From NCBI RefSeq assembly GCF_014356525.2, contig NC_052511.1:10350189-10414188 (forward strand): a stretch of DNA of 64,000 nt, given 5' to 3'. The notes below the pieces were generated by a model. The model searched no databases. It was not told the origin of the DNA and worked only from the letters and a program-made list of their open reading frames with translations. A program made the translations under genes and the position numbers. The DNA is from Nilaparvata lugens (taxonomy: Eukaryota > Arthropoda > Insecta > Hemiptera > Delphacidae). Each line of letters starts with the position of its first letter. Position 1 is the first letter of the stretch. Shown in pieces: positions 32,528-42,954 of the stretch.

Positions 32528-32842
32528 TAACGAAAATCCCAAATAAATGCTGCAAATCACCCCGAAGACCTCTGCTACTGCAGATATTGACAACAGGGTT
32601 ACGGTAGCAGCTAGATGGAAATTCGATGAGAACTACTATCCAAAAATTAGTTGTCAGCCCAGGAATCGAACCCGGTACCTCCCAATTGCCAGCCAGGAAT
32701 GCTTACCCTTACACCAAACTGACAATCTCTGGATAGCAGTGCTCATGAGCACTTCCATCTAGCTGTTAGCCCTGTTGTCAATGTCTGCAGTAGCAGAGGT
32801 CTTCGGGGTGATTTGCAGCATTTATTTGGGATTTTCGTTAAA
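32528..32842. mobile_element. Family F snapback element, complete
   Basis: Arms of about 85-100 bp, ACGAAAATCCCAAATAAATG through AAATCACCCCGAAGACCTCT and GCTACTGCAGATATTGACAA to GCTAGATGGAA, are mirrored at the right end with few changes. The core holds a tRNA-like sequence (32653-32723). Copies at 19958-20180 and 55992-56154 share the arms, and the last lacks the tRNA-like core. It contains only short, unsupported frames. Confidence 0.85.
32653..32723 (-). other. tRNA-like sequence inside the family F core
   Basis: On the minus strand the order is GTCAGTTTGGTGTAAGGG (acceptor plus D-arm/A-box-like), CCTGG-CTGGCAA-TTGGG (anticodon arm, putative anticodon GGC), a 5-nt variable loop, CCGGG-TTCGATT-CCTGG (T arm with a good B box), then GCTGAC pairing with the 5' GTCAGT. 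All four stems can form with several G-U pairs. I infer a tRNA-derived pol III promoter as in SINEs, not a functional tRNA, because the acceptor is extended by element sequence and the D arm is imperfect. Confidence 0.5.
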
Positions 32843-33279
32843 TAATAATTATAAAAATGATACATTTGAAGTCTTGTTACTTAGATTATTAGATGTGTTT
32901 CGAAGTTATCTGTTTCTCGCTAATTACTATATTACTAATTACTATATTTTGAGTAGGCTACGTGTGCGTGGATCTGCTTGAACTGTTCCAGGAACTTGGA
33001 AGAGTCCAATACTTGTGAGTCTGTGAATCATCAAGGAATACCTGATACCTGTATAATCAATTTGGTAGCACCAATCAATTCACTACTACTACTTGTAAAA
33101 TACCTTATCAAGAATTCACTTTCTTCCTACTGTACGTAGTAATCAACAGATGAATTATTATAATCCACTGATAGACAAAAATTAATTATGAATTTTAGCA
33201 CGATAGAAACCTAACAAAATTTCATCAACACCGAATGAAATAGGAGAACAATACTGCATACAATAAGCTTACTACAATT

Positions 33280-34587
33280 CAATTTATTCATTCTTTGCAC
33301 ATTTTACATAGTTTAAATACACAAAAATAAAAAATAAATAAAGAGTACAAAAGAATGTGTAGCTCGCAAGACTTTCGTCTGTTCGCGAGCATGAGTAAGA
33401 GAATATAAAGATTGAGAAACGTAGAAAAGAAAAAATATTTATAAAATAGAATATAATAAATGACTAAGAATAGCCTAATGGTAAAATAAATTTGAAATAC
33501 AGAGTGAAATGAAGAACAGTTTTTTTACAATATAAGAGGGAAAACCTGAGAAAGAGAAGAAGCACAGTGAATGCACAAGTCAACTGGTGATGAGAAGAGG
33601 TGAGTGGAGAAACGTAAATTTAGAATTTGTTATAAGCTACTGCCTTTGATTACTGAAAACGTCAGGTGATGTTTTGATCCATGATAAGATTTTTTTCTCT
33701 TATAGCAATTTTGATTGTCTGATATGAAGTCTTGTGGTATAATATTTACTAGTTTGTCACATCTATACGGAAATTGCATTCTACATACTGTTAGATTAGT
33801 TTCAGGTAAGTCAGATCTCCTGTAAGTTTGGCGCGTGTTATATGGAGTAATTCGGGTATTGAAAAGATTTTTGTTTTTTAATAAATATGAAATTAAATTT
33901 TTCAAGTAGAGCTGTTTGATTGTAAGTATGTTAGACTCCTGGAAGAGAATTCTAGTAGGATACAGCCTTGGTTTGCTTAGTGCCACTTTTATTATATGTT
34001 TTTGAACATTGAAGATCTTGTTTATATGACATTCAGCAGTACCCCCCCATACCCTAATTCCATATTGCAACACAGATTGTGCGTAAGCAAAGTAGGCCAT
34101 TCTAGTAATTTGTTGCATTTTCAACTGGCTCATTTTGTAAAATTTATTTGTTAGATACTTGACCTTGTGACATAGAGATGGATCTGGGAATCCCATCTCA
34201 GATGACGGTCAACAATTATTCCCAGGTATTTAACGGTTTTAGAGTCCTCTAGTTTAGGACAGTCACAATCATTCAAACCTATTTTATTACATTTGATATT
34301 ATGAATTTTCAAGTTTATTCGGTTTATAGGTTGAGTAGCAGCATTTGGTGTGAAGGTCATGAATGAAGATTTTTTATGATTCAGAGTCAGGGTATGATAG
34401 TCAAGCCAGTTCTTGACCCTGGAAATACCCTTCTCAGCTGATATTTTAGTACTCTCCCAGTTATCACCCGAAAAAACTAAAGTGGTGTCGTCGGCAAATG
34501 AGATTGTTTGACCATTTTGTAAGTCGAGATTCAGGAGGTCATTAATGTATAGTATGAATAAAATTGGTGAGAGTACAGTCCCCTGCA
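33280..34587 (-). mobile_element. 5'-truncated non-LTR retrotransposon (LINE)
   Basis: The 3' end lies near 33280 (TTTATTCATTCTTTGCAC on the top strand). A 3' UTR of about 300 bp contains hairpin GCTCGC...GCGAGC at 33362-33390. The reverse transcriptase remnant follows (33630-34587). Homology stops abruptly at the codon before QG of the RT motif, with unrelated DNA beyond, the classic result of incomplete reverse transcription. No flanking duplication was found by eye. Confidence 0.85.
33630..34587 (-). pseudogene. Frameshifted reverse transcriptase C-terminal half, jockey-like LINE
   Basis: The first segment (34587-34151) begins QGTVLSPILFILYINDLL, has FADDTTLVF with the catalytic FADD at residues 31-34, then KNWLDYHTLTLNHKKS and KYLGIIVDRHLRWD. 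A one-base shift within 34151-34196 moves to the second segment (34196-33630), with YAQSVLQYGIRVWGG and VQKHIIKVAL, typical of the thumb/C-terminal part, ending at a stop. RT polymerises cDNA at nicked target DNA. The endonuclease, ORF1 and RT motifs 0-4 are missing, so the copy is dead. Jockey-like is by resemblance; the clade is unresolved. Confidence 0.85.
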
Positions 34588-34742
34588 ATATTATGGGAAA
34601 AACTAGTACCCTTGTAATATTTTTTTATAATTGGCATGAGAATAGATAATAATATACATTAGAATGAGCATAATGATACATTACTTCATCTAGCTTCTCT
34701 CTTAAACTTCTTATATCTTGATGAGATCAATAATTGATCTAA

Positions 34743-34877
34743 AAAGTGCATTCAATCCATTTCAAACGTATATCTGTTATCGATAGCTTGAAATGTGGAT
34801 CCAGCATTTACTACACTTTACATCCACATTTCAAGTTATCAATAACAGATAAGTTTGAAATGAATTGAATGCACTTT
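34743..34877. repeat. Hairpin with arms of about 57 bp
   Basis: AAGTGCATTCAATCCATTTC to CTTGAAATGTGGA is mirrored by TCCACATTTCAAG to GAAATGAATTGAATGCACTT across a 21-bp loop. A few mismatches only. It is a MITE-like fold-back without recognised relatives in this window. Confidence 0.85.
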
Positions 34878-35119
34878 CTTGAAATCCTTTTCGAATTGAA
34901 TCAAGTTTCTTGATGGCGAGTTGAAGCTGAAATTCAATACAGTTATAAAAATAATAATACAATAGAATAATGTATGCAAGACAAGTTGAAGCTGGAATTC
35001 CATTAAAGCAATTTAATACAATTAAATAGTGATACAATTGAATAATCTATGAACAACAGTTTGAAGTCATAGAGGCAAATCGAATGTGCTAGAATGAACA
35101 CTGCAAAACTTAGGAGTCA

Positions 35120-35530
35120 AGTGATTCCTTTAACTCACAGTTTTGGAGCCACCTAACGGTCAGGGTCATAACCCCGTGCACATCACCCCTTCCCCCACCA
35201 CTAACCACCTGGCGGTTCCTCTGTGACGTCACGATTCCGTCTCTTGTTTCCGCGAGATTTCGGCGCGATTTATGAAAAACGAATCCAATTATGTCCAATA
35301 ATTTACTTAGCAATCGGAACGCCAGCCTTTTTCGCAGACGCTCTTATCGCCGAATTTCGTGAAATATCGCCGAAAGGAAACAAAACTGTGGGCGGACCTG
35401 AGATATGAATTATGCAATAACGCCCAGATGTAACAGATATGGTCGCGTACAATACACCAAGCAGCGGGTGTATTACCTCACGAGATGCTATGTGATACGC
35501 CACTAAATATCCAGCGTTCTCTTTCTCTGA
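35120..35530. promoter_or_regulatory. Unique CpG-rich island; candidate regulatory element
   Basis: This is the most CpG-dense stretch of the window, with GTGACGTCACGATTCCG, TTCCGCGAGATTTCGGCGCG, CGCAGACGCTCTTATCGCCG and TGGTCGCGTACAATAC. GTGACGTCAC is a perfect CRE palindrome. Open frames exist on both strands over the same bases (35223-35408 plus, 35110-35313 and 35303-35503 minus), which fits composition rather than coding. Candidate promoter or enhancer. Confidence 0.4.
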
Positions 35531-36301
35531 GAACCGTGCTTTCTTTTCTTTGTGACCGAAAAAATATTTATTCGCTCTACAGATAAGAGTGTTTCATATT
35601 TCAAACTTGAAAAATATGTCCTTTGAACCGCGAAAAAATGTTTTTGGTGCTTTACTCCGTTTTGATTTTGAGAAAGATTCAGAATTGAGAGCATTTTTTG
35701 CTGGTTTATGAAGGAATTTATTCTATTCACTATTTTGATGTTGTGGTGTTCACCAATAACTTATTGTAGTATTCAGAAATCTTATTCACTCTTCTTTTTA
35801 GGGCTACAGATTAATAAAAATGATCTAGATACCCTTTATTTTATTTATTTTTACTTTTCGAAATCATTTTCAAATGTGATTTATACTTGAGACATCACAC
35901 TTGAAACTAGTATGTTGCAATGAAATAAACAGTATATGATAATTATTTTTATTGTGTTTTAAATGAATGTAATTTCAATAATTCCATTCTATCTAACCAT
36001 TTTCGCCATTGCATTAAAAATCTGAAGTAATAAAAAAATAGAAAGTGAATGTACTTTCACGATTGGAGAATTAATAGATTTATACATAATGACAAATTGA
36101 TTTGATTGCACAATTTTAGAGTTGTGATAACAACGCTCTTCGAAGTGTTTCGTATGATAATCTTCAAATGGATTTGTGTCTTTCAAAACTTATTTAAATT
36201 TCTCTCCATTTAAATTGATCTCACTTAGCATGAGACTTGGACTGTCAATCAATATGTAAACTTTACAAATAAAAAAAAAGGTAATATCTCTGTGATATAG
36301 T
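35531..36301. other. Gene-free AT-rich sequence
   Basis: Only short frames and AT-rich words were seen. No repeat family was recognised. Confidence 0.4.
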
Positions 36302-36905
36302 GAGGTCCACGTCATATCAGTCTCGCTTCGCTCGCCTGCATTTTTCATTTGAGCATTTTTATCATATGTTAGGACGATCCAGTCGGGGGTCCAGACTAAA
36401 CGTATGGCTAAACGGATATGGCGAGCGAAGCGAGCCTGACGGCTAGAAATATAATATTCCCAGGAATAGCTCTGATTGAAGTAGCAGTGCCCAATCAATT
36501 TTTCCGCGATAAATGCATTTCAATCTTCAACTTGGTGCCAACCTAACAAAGTCAACTCAACTTAATGCCAACCTGACAAAATTATTAATTTAGTTACCAG
36601 TTAACAACTGTTTCGAATAGGTACTCTCTCTAGATTATAGTTCTATATTAACATAAATGGTATTGACATTCTTCAATTATAATTAAGAGATTGGAATAAG
36701 AAGAATATACATGCTAAAAGACGAACTTTAAACCCTTAAAAACCACCCTTAGAGTTAAAATATTGCCAAAAGATTTCTTAGTGCACCTCTAAAGGGCCAA
36801 CTAAACATACCTACCAAATTTGAACGTTTTTGGTCCGGTAGATTTTTAGTTCTTCGAGTGAGTCAGTCAGTCAGTGAGTGAGTGCCATTTCGCTTTTATA
36901 TAGAA
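36302..36905. mobile_element. Family E copy with an inverted 5' part
   Basis: 36302-36449 is the reverse complement of the family E head (GCGAGCGAAGCGAGCCTGAC with CCAGTCGGGGGTCC). 36537-36905 is the tail in plus orientation (CAACTTAATGCCAACCTGAC through GGTCCGGTAGATTTTTAG to GAGTGCCATTTCGC). Head and tail thus lie in opposite orientation around about 90 bp of other DNA. This resembles the 5' inversions of LINE-type retrotransposition (twin priming). Confidence 0.75.
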
Positions 36906-36955
36906 GAAGAAGGTAAATAAATAAATGTTAACAAAGTACCCACATTAAATATACC

Positions 36956-37170
36956 TAGAATACAGGTATTCTAGATACCTTGCCTACATTCGATCTTCAA
37001 TTTGCTAGATCCTTAAATTTCTTGATATTATTATTCTATTGTAAACTTCTACCCTATTCACAAAAAACTTCTCACATTATTTTTCATTCTCCTTCGAAAC
37101 TCTATTTTCCTTTCATCACTCCTTTCCAGAGCTGGAGCTTAAGGCTTTTGGGAATGTCGATTTCATTTTC
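36956..37170 (+). repeat. Dispersed 200-bp repeat, copy 1
   Basis: ATTCTAGATACCTTGCCTAC, CATTCGATCTTCAATTTGC, CCTTTCATCACTCCTTTCC and AGCTGGAGCTTAAGGC match, as reverse complement, 45775-45975 with very few differences. No terminal repeats, poly-A or open frame is visible. The origin is unknown; a small segmental duplication is possible. Confidence 0.8.
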
Positions 37171-37374
37171 GATTACATCTGCAAGTATTGACCATAACTA
37201 GTAATTCAATTTTAGATTTCCTTGTAACATTTTTGGGAAACTTGGCGATGTCTATACTGATTATGTGAATTTTATTTTTTCAAATTTCAAATTCAAAATT
37301 ATTTCCAGAACATACAAACATTTCAACTATACAACACTAGTTCAATCAATTGGAATCTCAAATTTAATCTCTGA

Positions 37375-37675
37375 ATATACTAGTAGCTCTGTGAACAGAA
37401 GACTTCACGCAGTATTCTCATCCACAAGTACCTGATTGAAACTGTAGACCTTATGGAAATACAGCAATTGACTGGCTTCTCCACACATCTGTGTAATCAC
37501 TTGTCAGCTGATTTATGATGAATAATTTCTATAGTCTGATTTTTACTTTCCTTGCCCTATTACCATAGGTAAGGAAAGTATTGCTTTCCGAAAAAAATTA
37601 AGGTACCCCAATTTTTAAATTTCTATACGTTTCAAAGTCCCCTGAGTCCAAAAAAGTGGTTTTTAGGTATTGGTC

Positions 37676-37711
<36 letters not shown>

Positions 37712-38622
37712 AGTGTATTTGCGTCTGTGTACACGATATCTCATCTCCCAATAAATGGAATGACTTGAAATTTGGAACGTAAGGTCCTATTAATATGAGG
37801 ATCCGACACGAACAATTTCGATCAAATGTGATTCAAGTTGGCGGCTAAAATGACGAAAATGTTGTCAAAAACAAGGTTTTTCGCGATTTTCTCGAAAAAG
37901 GCTCCAACGATTTCGATTAAAGTTATACCTGAAATAGTCATCGATAAGCTCTATCAACTGCCACAAGTCCCATAACTGTAAATTTTTCAGGAGTTCCGCC
38001 CCATCTATGCAAAGTTTGATTTTTGATTCCCAATTATCAAGCTTCACATACAATTTAAACAAAAAATGTTGAGTGGAATAGATCGAGCATGAGAATCTCT
38101 ACAATTAATGTTTCGTAACATTTTCACCTAAAATTAAAAAAAAACTCGAAAATCGAGAAAATGTGATTATCCAATTGCAAACTATTGGCAACTGTTGATT
38201 CTATTAAATGATTCACTATGAAGACCTCGTGTGTCTCCAGCGTTATTACCCTGTCACCAGCTGGTTCTAATCTTTGAATAGTATACTCGAGATGCGCGGG
38301 AACACTACCGTAGCGTCAGGTGATCAATTTTCATAACGGCAAGAAAAGTTGTGTGAGTTCGCCACACCAGATTTTTACTCTGATATTGGCGTATGAAGGA
38401 GGCTCCTTTTTCCTTCTATATTATAATTGAAATGCAAAATTTCCAAAAACCTTGTATATACGTCGACGCGCAATTTTAAAAGGAACATACCTGTCAAATT
38501 TCATGAAAATCTATCACCGCGTTTCGCCGTAAATGCGCAACATACAAACATTTAAACATTAAGAGAAATGCCAAAGCTTCGACTTGAATCTTAGACCTCA
38601 CTTCGCTCGGTCAAAAATATAC
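37375..38622 (-). mobile_element. Family A element split by a nested family B
   Basis: The right-hand family A end (TACTAGTAGCTCTGTGAAC) lies at 37379 and the element is intact to GTCTGATTTTTACT near 37549. Family A resumes at CTCTGATATTGGCGTATG near 38379 and finishes at TCACTTCGCTCGGTC near 38618. The gap is exactly a family B element. Order of events: A first, B second. Confidence 0.85.
37547..38374 (+). mobile_element. Family B interspersed repeat nested in family A
   Basis: It starts CTTTCCTTGCCCTATTACC and ends GTTCGCCACACCAGATTTTT. It includes a GT microsatellite (37681-37708), CTCGAAAAAGGCTCCAACG and GATGCGCGGGAACACTA. GATTTTTACT is found on both sides (37539-37549 and 38366-38376), a possible 10-bp duplication, although ATTTTTA may belong to the family B end. 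No coding capacity. Confidence 0.85.
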
Positions 38623-38689
38623 ATACATCATACAAATACATTCCAGTAAGTAATAAATGTACCAGTAATTTCTGAATGCTACTTCCGTC

Positions 38690-39010
38690 AGGTCCCATCC
38701 CAAATTCAAGATGTTTCCTGTTACCTCACAATCAGCTTCAGGCTCTCAAGTATCACAAATTATTACTGAAAGTTGAAGTAATTCCGTTGTAACAAAATGA
38801 TCCTCCATTCACAACTTGATAAGTTGAGGTTACTCTCTGTCTGACCCTAACAGCTCGGCTCAAATACGTCAGCCAATCCAAGGAACGAACTATCACGTAT
38901 AATTGTGCGTGTAGCTGATTAAAAATAACCGATAACAAAATTATTAGCACGGCCAATTTAGCAATGAGCCGGTTGCCCAATAATATTCACCTATCTATTA
39001 CAATCTGAAG
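38690..39010. promoter_or_regulatory. Unique complex island; candidate regulatory element
   Basis: Repeat-free sequence with CAGCTCGGCTCAAATACGTC, GCGTGTAGCTGATTAAAAAT, AACCGATAACAAAATTATTAG and GAGCCGGTTGCCC. Several homeodomain-like ATTA and Sox-like AACAAA words are present. Call by composition only. Confidence 0.25.
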
Positions 39011-40010
39011 GGGAAGATCTCATTAGAGATTTGCAGAGACTGTTGGGAAACATGGCCACTAATCATCATCGTTTATTTAAGAGGTTTAAGATGCGTAAAA
39101 TTACGCCATAAAATAAAGTACTGACTCCACATTGAGGCGGTGCCAAGTACTTATTCGAATATCCTCAGACATGATCCAACAATAAAATGGGGTACCTACT
39201 CATACACATTTCGTAACATGAAATTGTTCACCTGCTCCAGAATGAATACTTTTTGGTTAGTGCTTCTCTTAATTATGAAGAAATGAATAAAAATATTAAG
39301 GGTACTTGATTTTTCTATTTTTTATTTCTTACTAAAACTTGTTCTCTTTGCAAGTCGTGCAATTATTCTACATTTTCAGAGTAGTAGTACATCAAACATC
39401 ATTAAAATGATAGGGAGAGGAAAATTAAGGTAATTTGTGTGGGTTATTGAGGTGCTATTTGCTCTTTTTTTCTTGTTACACATCAGGTTGGGATTACACT
39501 TAATATTTTGTTAATAACACTGGCTAACGTGTAAACCAAAGAGTAGAGATTGTTTCAGATTTTGGGCTACTCGTATTTATGTGAAAATTGAAAATTAAAG
39601 TATCTGAAATCTTAGAAATATCTGTATGATAAGACGAGGAGCAGAGTCAAGAATTCATTGATAACAGCCACTCATTGCTAATTGTTAGAAATTAAACAGT
39701 TCTGTAAAATTTTCTATACTGAATTTCAATGTAAGCTTGTAAGACAATCAAGAGTTTATTAACTAATTTAATATTTAACTGAATTTCAATAATTTCCTTG
39801 GTATTTTACAATTGCTTGTATCATAGTTTGTTTTTTTGGAAAACAAAGCTTATGCAATTTAGCTTACTAGTAAGTCTGAAAAATATCACGTACCAAATTA
39901 CGAATGAATTTCATAAGTGAAACTTAATGACCCATTACTCTCAAATTATTCTAGATAACACATTTATGTGGTGTGAGGAAAAGAGAGTCTTTTATTTTTT
40001 ATTTGATAGA
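39011..40010. other. Gene-free sequence
   Basis: No gene, family or hairpin was recognised. The DNA is AT-rich with short frames only. Confidence 0.4.
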
Positions 40011-40015
40011 GGCCC

Positions 40016-40156
40016 GGTTGCACAAGAGCCGGTTGAATTTTAATCGTAATTAATTTCAGAAGGACCAATCAGAGAAGGCTTTTTCGAGAAGATGTCTTCT
40101 CTGATTGGTTCTCGTGAAATTAATCACGATTAAAATTCAACCGGCTTTTTGCAACC
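40016..40156. mobile_element. Family D hairpin MITE
   Basis: GGTTGCACAAGAGCCGGTTG, then AATTTTAATCGTAATTAATT, is mirrored by AATTAATCACGATTAAAATT, then CAACCGGCTTTTTGCAACC. The core AAGGACCAATCAGAGAAGGC and GTCTTCTCTGATTGGTTCTC extends the hairpin. At about 140 bp it is the cleanest family D copy here. Confidence 0.9.
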
Positions 40157-40320
40157 GCATATACTGTATTGATGAATTAATAAAAACAATATAAAAAGTT
40201 GTAGTACCCTTTTATTAAAACATTTTTAAAACTCTAAAACATTTCAAGAATAGAAAATGGACATTTTAACGTTAAAATGTTTTTATAAAAGTTTTTAATT
40301 AATTTGAATAAATTAATTTG

Positions 40321-40880
40321 ATTGTCAAAAACAGGGTTTTTTGCGGTTTTCTCGGAAACGGATCCAACGATTTTGATCAAATTTATAGCTTAAATAGTCA
40401 TTGATAAGCTCTATCAACTGCCGCAAGTCTCATATCTGTAAAAATTTCAGACGCTCTGCCCCATCCATGCAAAGTTTGATTTTCGATTCCCAATTATCAG
40501 GCTTCAGATACAGTTTGGACAAAAAAAATTGAATGGAAGAGATTGAGCATAAAAATCACTACAATTCATGCTCTGTTGCATTTTCACCTAAAAGTGGAAA
40601 TAAGCTCAAAATTCGAGAAAATGTGATTATTCAATTGTAAACTGTTGGCTACTGTTGATTCTATTTCCATTCACTATGAAGAGATAGCAGACCTCGTGTT
40701 TCTACAACGTTATTGTCCTGTCACCAGCTGGCTCAGATCTTTGAATAATAGACTTGAGATGCGCGGGAACACTAGCATCATGTGATCAATTTTCATAATG
40801 GCAAGGAAAGTTGTGTGAGTGGGCCAACTACCCCCGTAAACTGTTTACGGAGGTAGTGGTGCGCCACACCAGATTTTTAT
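40321..40880 (+). mobile_element. Family B, 5'-truncated copy
   Basis: It begins at GTCAAAAACAGGGTTTTTTG and follows family B to GCGCCACACCAGATTTTTA. Near 40828 a small extra palindrome (CCCCGTAAACTGTTTACGG) has been inserted just before the end. The first about 260 bp are missing, consistent with 5' truncation. Confidence 0.8.
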
Positions 40881-40999
40881 GTATTGATGAACTATCAATT
40901 GTATTAAAATCCATATTGAAGAAGAAAGAAACTGATACTTCAGTAAATTTGAGGATCTTTGAAGTGATATTCTTGTAAGCCATGAGAAAGCATCTCGTT

Positions 41000-41350
41000 G
41001 AACCCTCGTTCACACTTTCGAACCACTCGTTCTCATTCGTTCATCCATCACTCCATGTATATCTTTATTTTATGCCAGCTCGCTTATCGTTTAACAATTA
41101 TTTTTTCTCACTGCCCTTTAATTATCTCGAAGCGTTCTCCGGCCAGCCCATCATTCATTAGGTAAGAGACGCGGAACCTTTTTAAAGTCCTCCTTTCTCC
41201 ATTTCTAATGGTCCATAAAATACTTTTCTCATTCAGATGAGCACCTGCTCGCTCCTGCCATGAATATTCCATGCACGTTGACACCACCACTCAATTGCCC
41301 AAGAACTCGATATCTCGCCTACCTACCATTGCTAATGATTGCGCTTCTAT
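41000..41350. promoter_or_regulatory. Unique island; candidate regulatory DNA
   Basis: Non-repetitive sequence includes TTTTATGCCAGCTCGCTTATC, here split as TTTTATGCCAGC and TCGCTTATC, CTCGAAGCGTTCTCCGGCC and AATGGTCCATAAAATAC. A CATTCGTTC-like word recurs near 41010-41050. Minus frames at 40828-41013 and 41108-41290 are unsupported. Confidence 0.25.
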
Positions 41351-41526
41351 TCTAACTTATGTAGCTGATAAAACTTCCTCAATGTATTCTGTGGTATTTC
41401 TTCTTCTATAATGATGGAAGAATACAAATTGTATTCTTATTTATTCCTTTAACACAGTATTGAAATATTATTTCCAACATACATTTTTTAGGAAGGCTAT
41501 ATTTGGGCAATGAAATAATAACTGAA

Positions 41527-41761
41527 TCACATGTAAGAAGAAAGTATTCTTATTGAAATAGATAACAAGTCTAAAAAACTAATGAGTCTTCTAGTTTTCT
41601 GGTATCACTATGCATATATTCATATATTATGTATATATTATTCATATATTATCACATGTAAGAAGAAAGTATTCTTATTGAAATAGATAACAAGTCTAAA
41701 AAACTAATGAGTCTTCTAGATTTGCCGTTTCTGGTATCACTATGCATATATTCATATATTA
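41527..41761. repeat. 125-bp tandem duplication
   Basis: TCACATGTAAGAAGAAAGTA starts copies at 41527 and 41652. They are nearly identical, except for a short indel (ATTTGCCG present only in the second) and an AT-rich joint. Recent local duplication without any insert. Confidence 0.9.
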
Positions 41762-41904
41762 TGAGAAATTCAAAAATCAAATGAATGAATTTTCAAACCC
41801 ATGAACAACTTATTATTCTAACAACTTATCGAGTTGTCATAACTCTATCTGGAAATTTGACTCTTTGTTCCAGTTAACTTCATTGCAAATATTATTATCA
41901 ATCT

Positions 41905-42130
41905 GCGTACAGACTTGAGCGCACGATTAGAGGCCTATGCGAATTTCACTTTTCATCAGCTGATTATATCTGTTTTAGCAGTCGTTAGGTCATTTCAGAG
42001 GCCCTGAAATTGATCATTTGCGACCTGAAAACTCTGACACCAGACTTGAGCCAGCCAGGTCACACGATATTATTATTATTTTTGTCTGTTTTTGTAAAGG
42101 AACAGTTAGGTACAGATATAATAAGTTTAG
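41905..42130. mobile_element. Degenerate relative of the 57-kb palindrome plus a family G fragment
   Basis: TTTCATCAGCTGATTATATC with CACTTTTC upstream and TACAGATATAATAAG downstream parallels 56930-57005. Within it, 42010-42070 is a minus-strand family G piece (GCGACCTGAAAACTCTGAC to GCCAGCCAGGTCAC). The 89-codon frame at 42018-42287 is therefore largely repeat-derived. Confidence 0.5.
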
Positions 42131-42950
42131 CCATGAAGAATCGATCCTCCAAATCTCATGGATTTATATCGTACCGAATTTGAAATGTTCTGTCCCAAAA
42201 ATTTTAACTTTTGGCGCTCATATCTCAAAAAGTAATGATCAGAAAAAAAATTTTTCTCGAGAAAACTTTTTCATTTTCATAGCTTGATGATATACAAATC
42301 AAAAAACTATTTAAAATATCACGAGTAAAAAGTTTATTTTTAGCCTTTGCACAGTCTTAAAGCGTATAGCTGTATTGAGTATTTATGTATTTAATTGTCT
42401 TATCTTAGAATAGTTGGTGATTCAAATTAGTTACAATAGACTTCTATAATTCTCGGTTTTTTCGGAGCTAAAGGATTCAGCTTTCTTCTGGAGCCTGTTG
42501 CATTCTCATTTCAATTCCAGAACACCCATTATCAAATTCCATTTTCAATATGAATTGTGAACGAGATTCCCGTATCTCCTATTATTATCCAATGGTACTA
42601 ATCTCTTAAATACCATGACATTGTATAAGCATATACAAAATAAGCAAACACAACTATGCATTGTAGGTCACAACAAAACATTAGATATTATATGAAAAAG
42701 CTTTGAGCAAGTGTTCCAGTTTTTGAAACGCACTTGATACGCACTTCAACAGTCCACTTAACCACTTCACATTCAGTGTATGTTATTTGGTATCTAAGAG
42801 AAAAAAACAAAGTAGATTCGGCCGCCTCTTTTCCAAATCTCGAGTTGGATGTTGATACAAGGATAATTGGTCGAGTTGCTTGCTTGGCTCAAGGGAACCA
42901 AAAATCTTTGAGTTTCTTCCACGTGACGCGAGAGGCCTTCGTTGATAGAA
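42131..42950. other. Gene-free sequence
   Basis: No repeat family recognised. Frames at 42734-42955 (plus) and 42783-43220 (minus) are, respectively, unsupported and mostly purine-tract derived. Confidence 0.4.
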
Positions 42951-42954
42951 ACTG

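Noticed and set aside
32653..32723. Functional tRNA gene with GGC anticodon
   Set aside because: The D arm is imperfect, the acceptor merges into element arms, and the sequence sits in a repeat family, so a tRNA-derived promoter is more likely.
36190..36498. 102-codon minus-strand frame
   Set aside because: It crosses the inverted head of a family E repeat and has no recognised domain.
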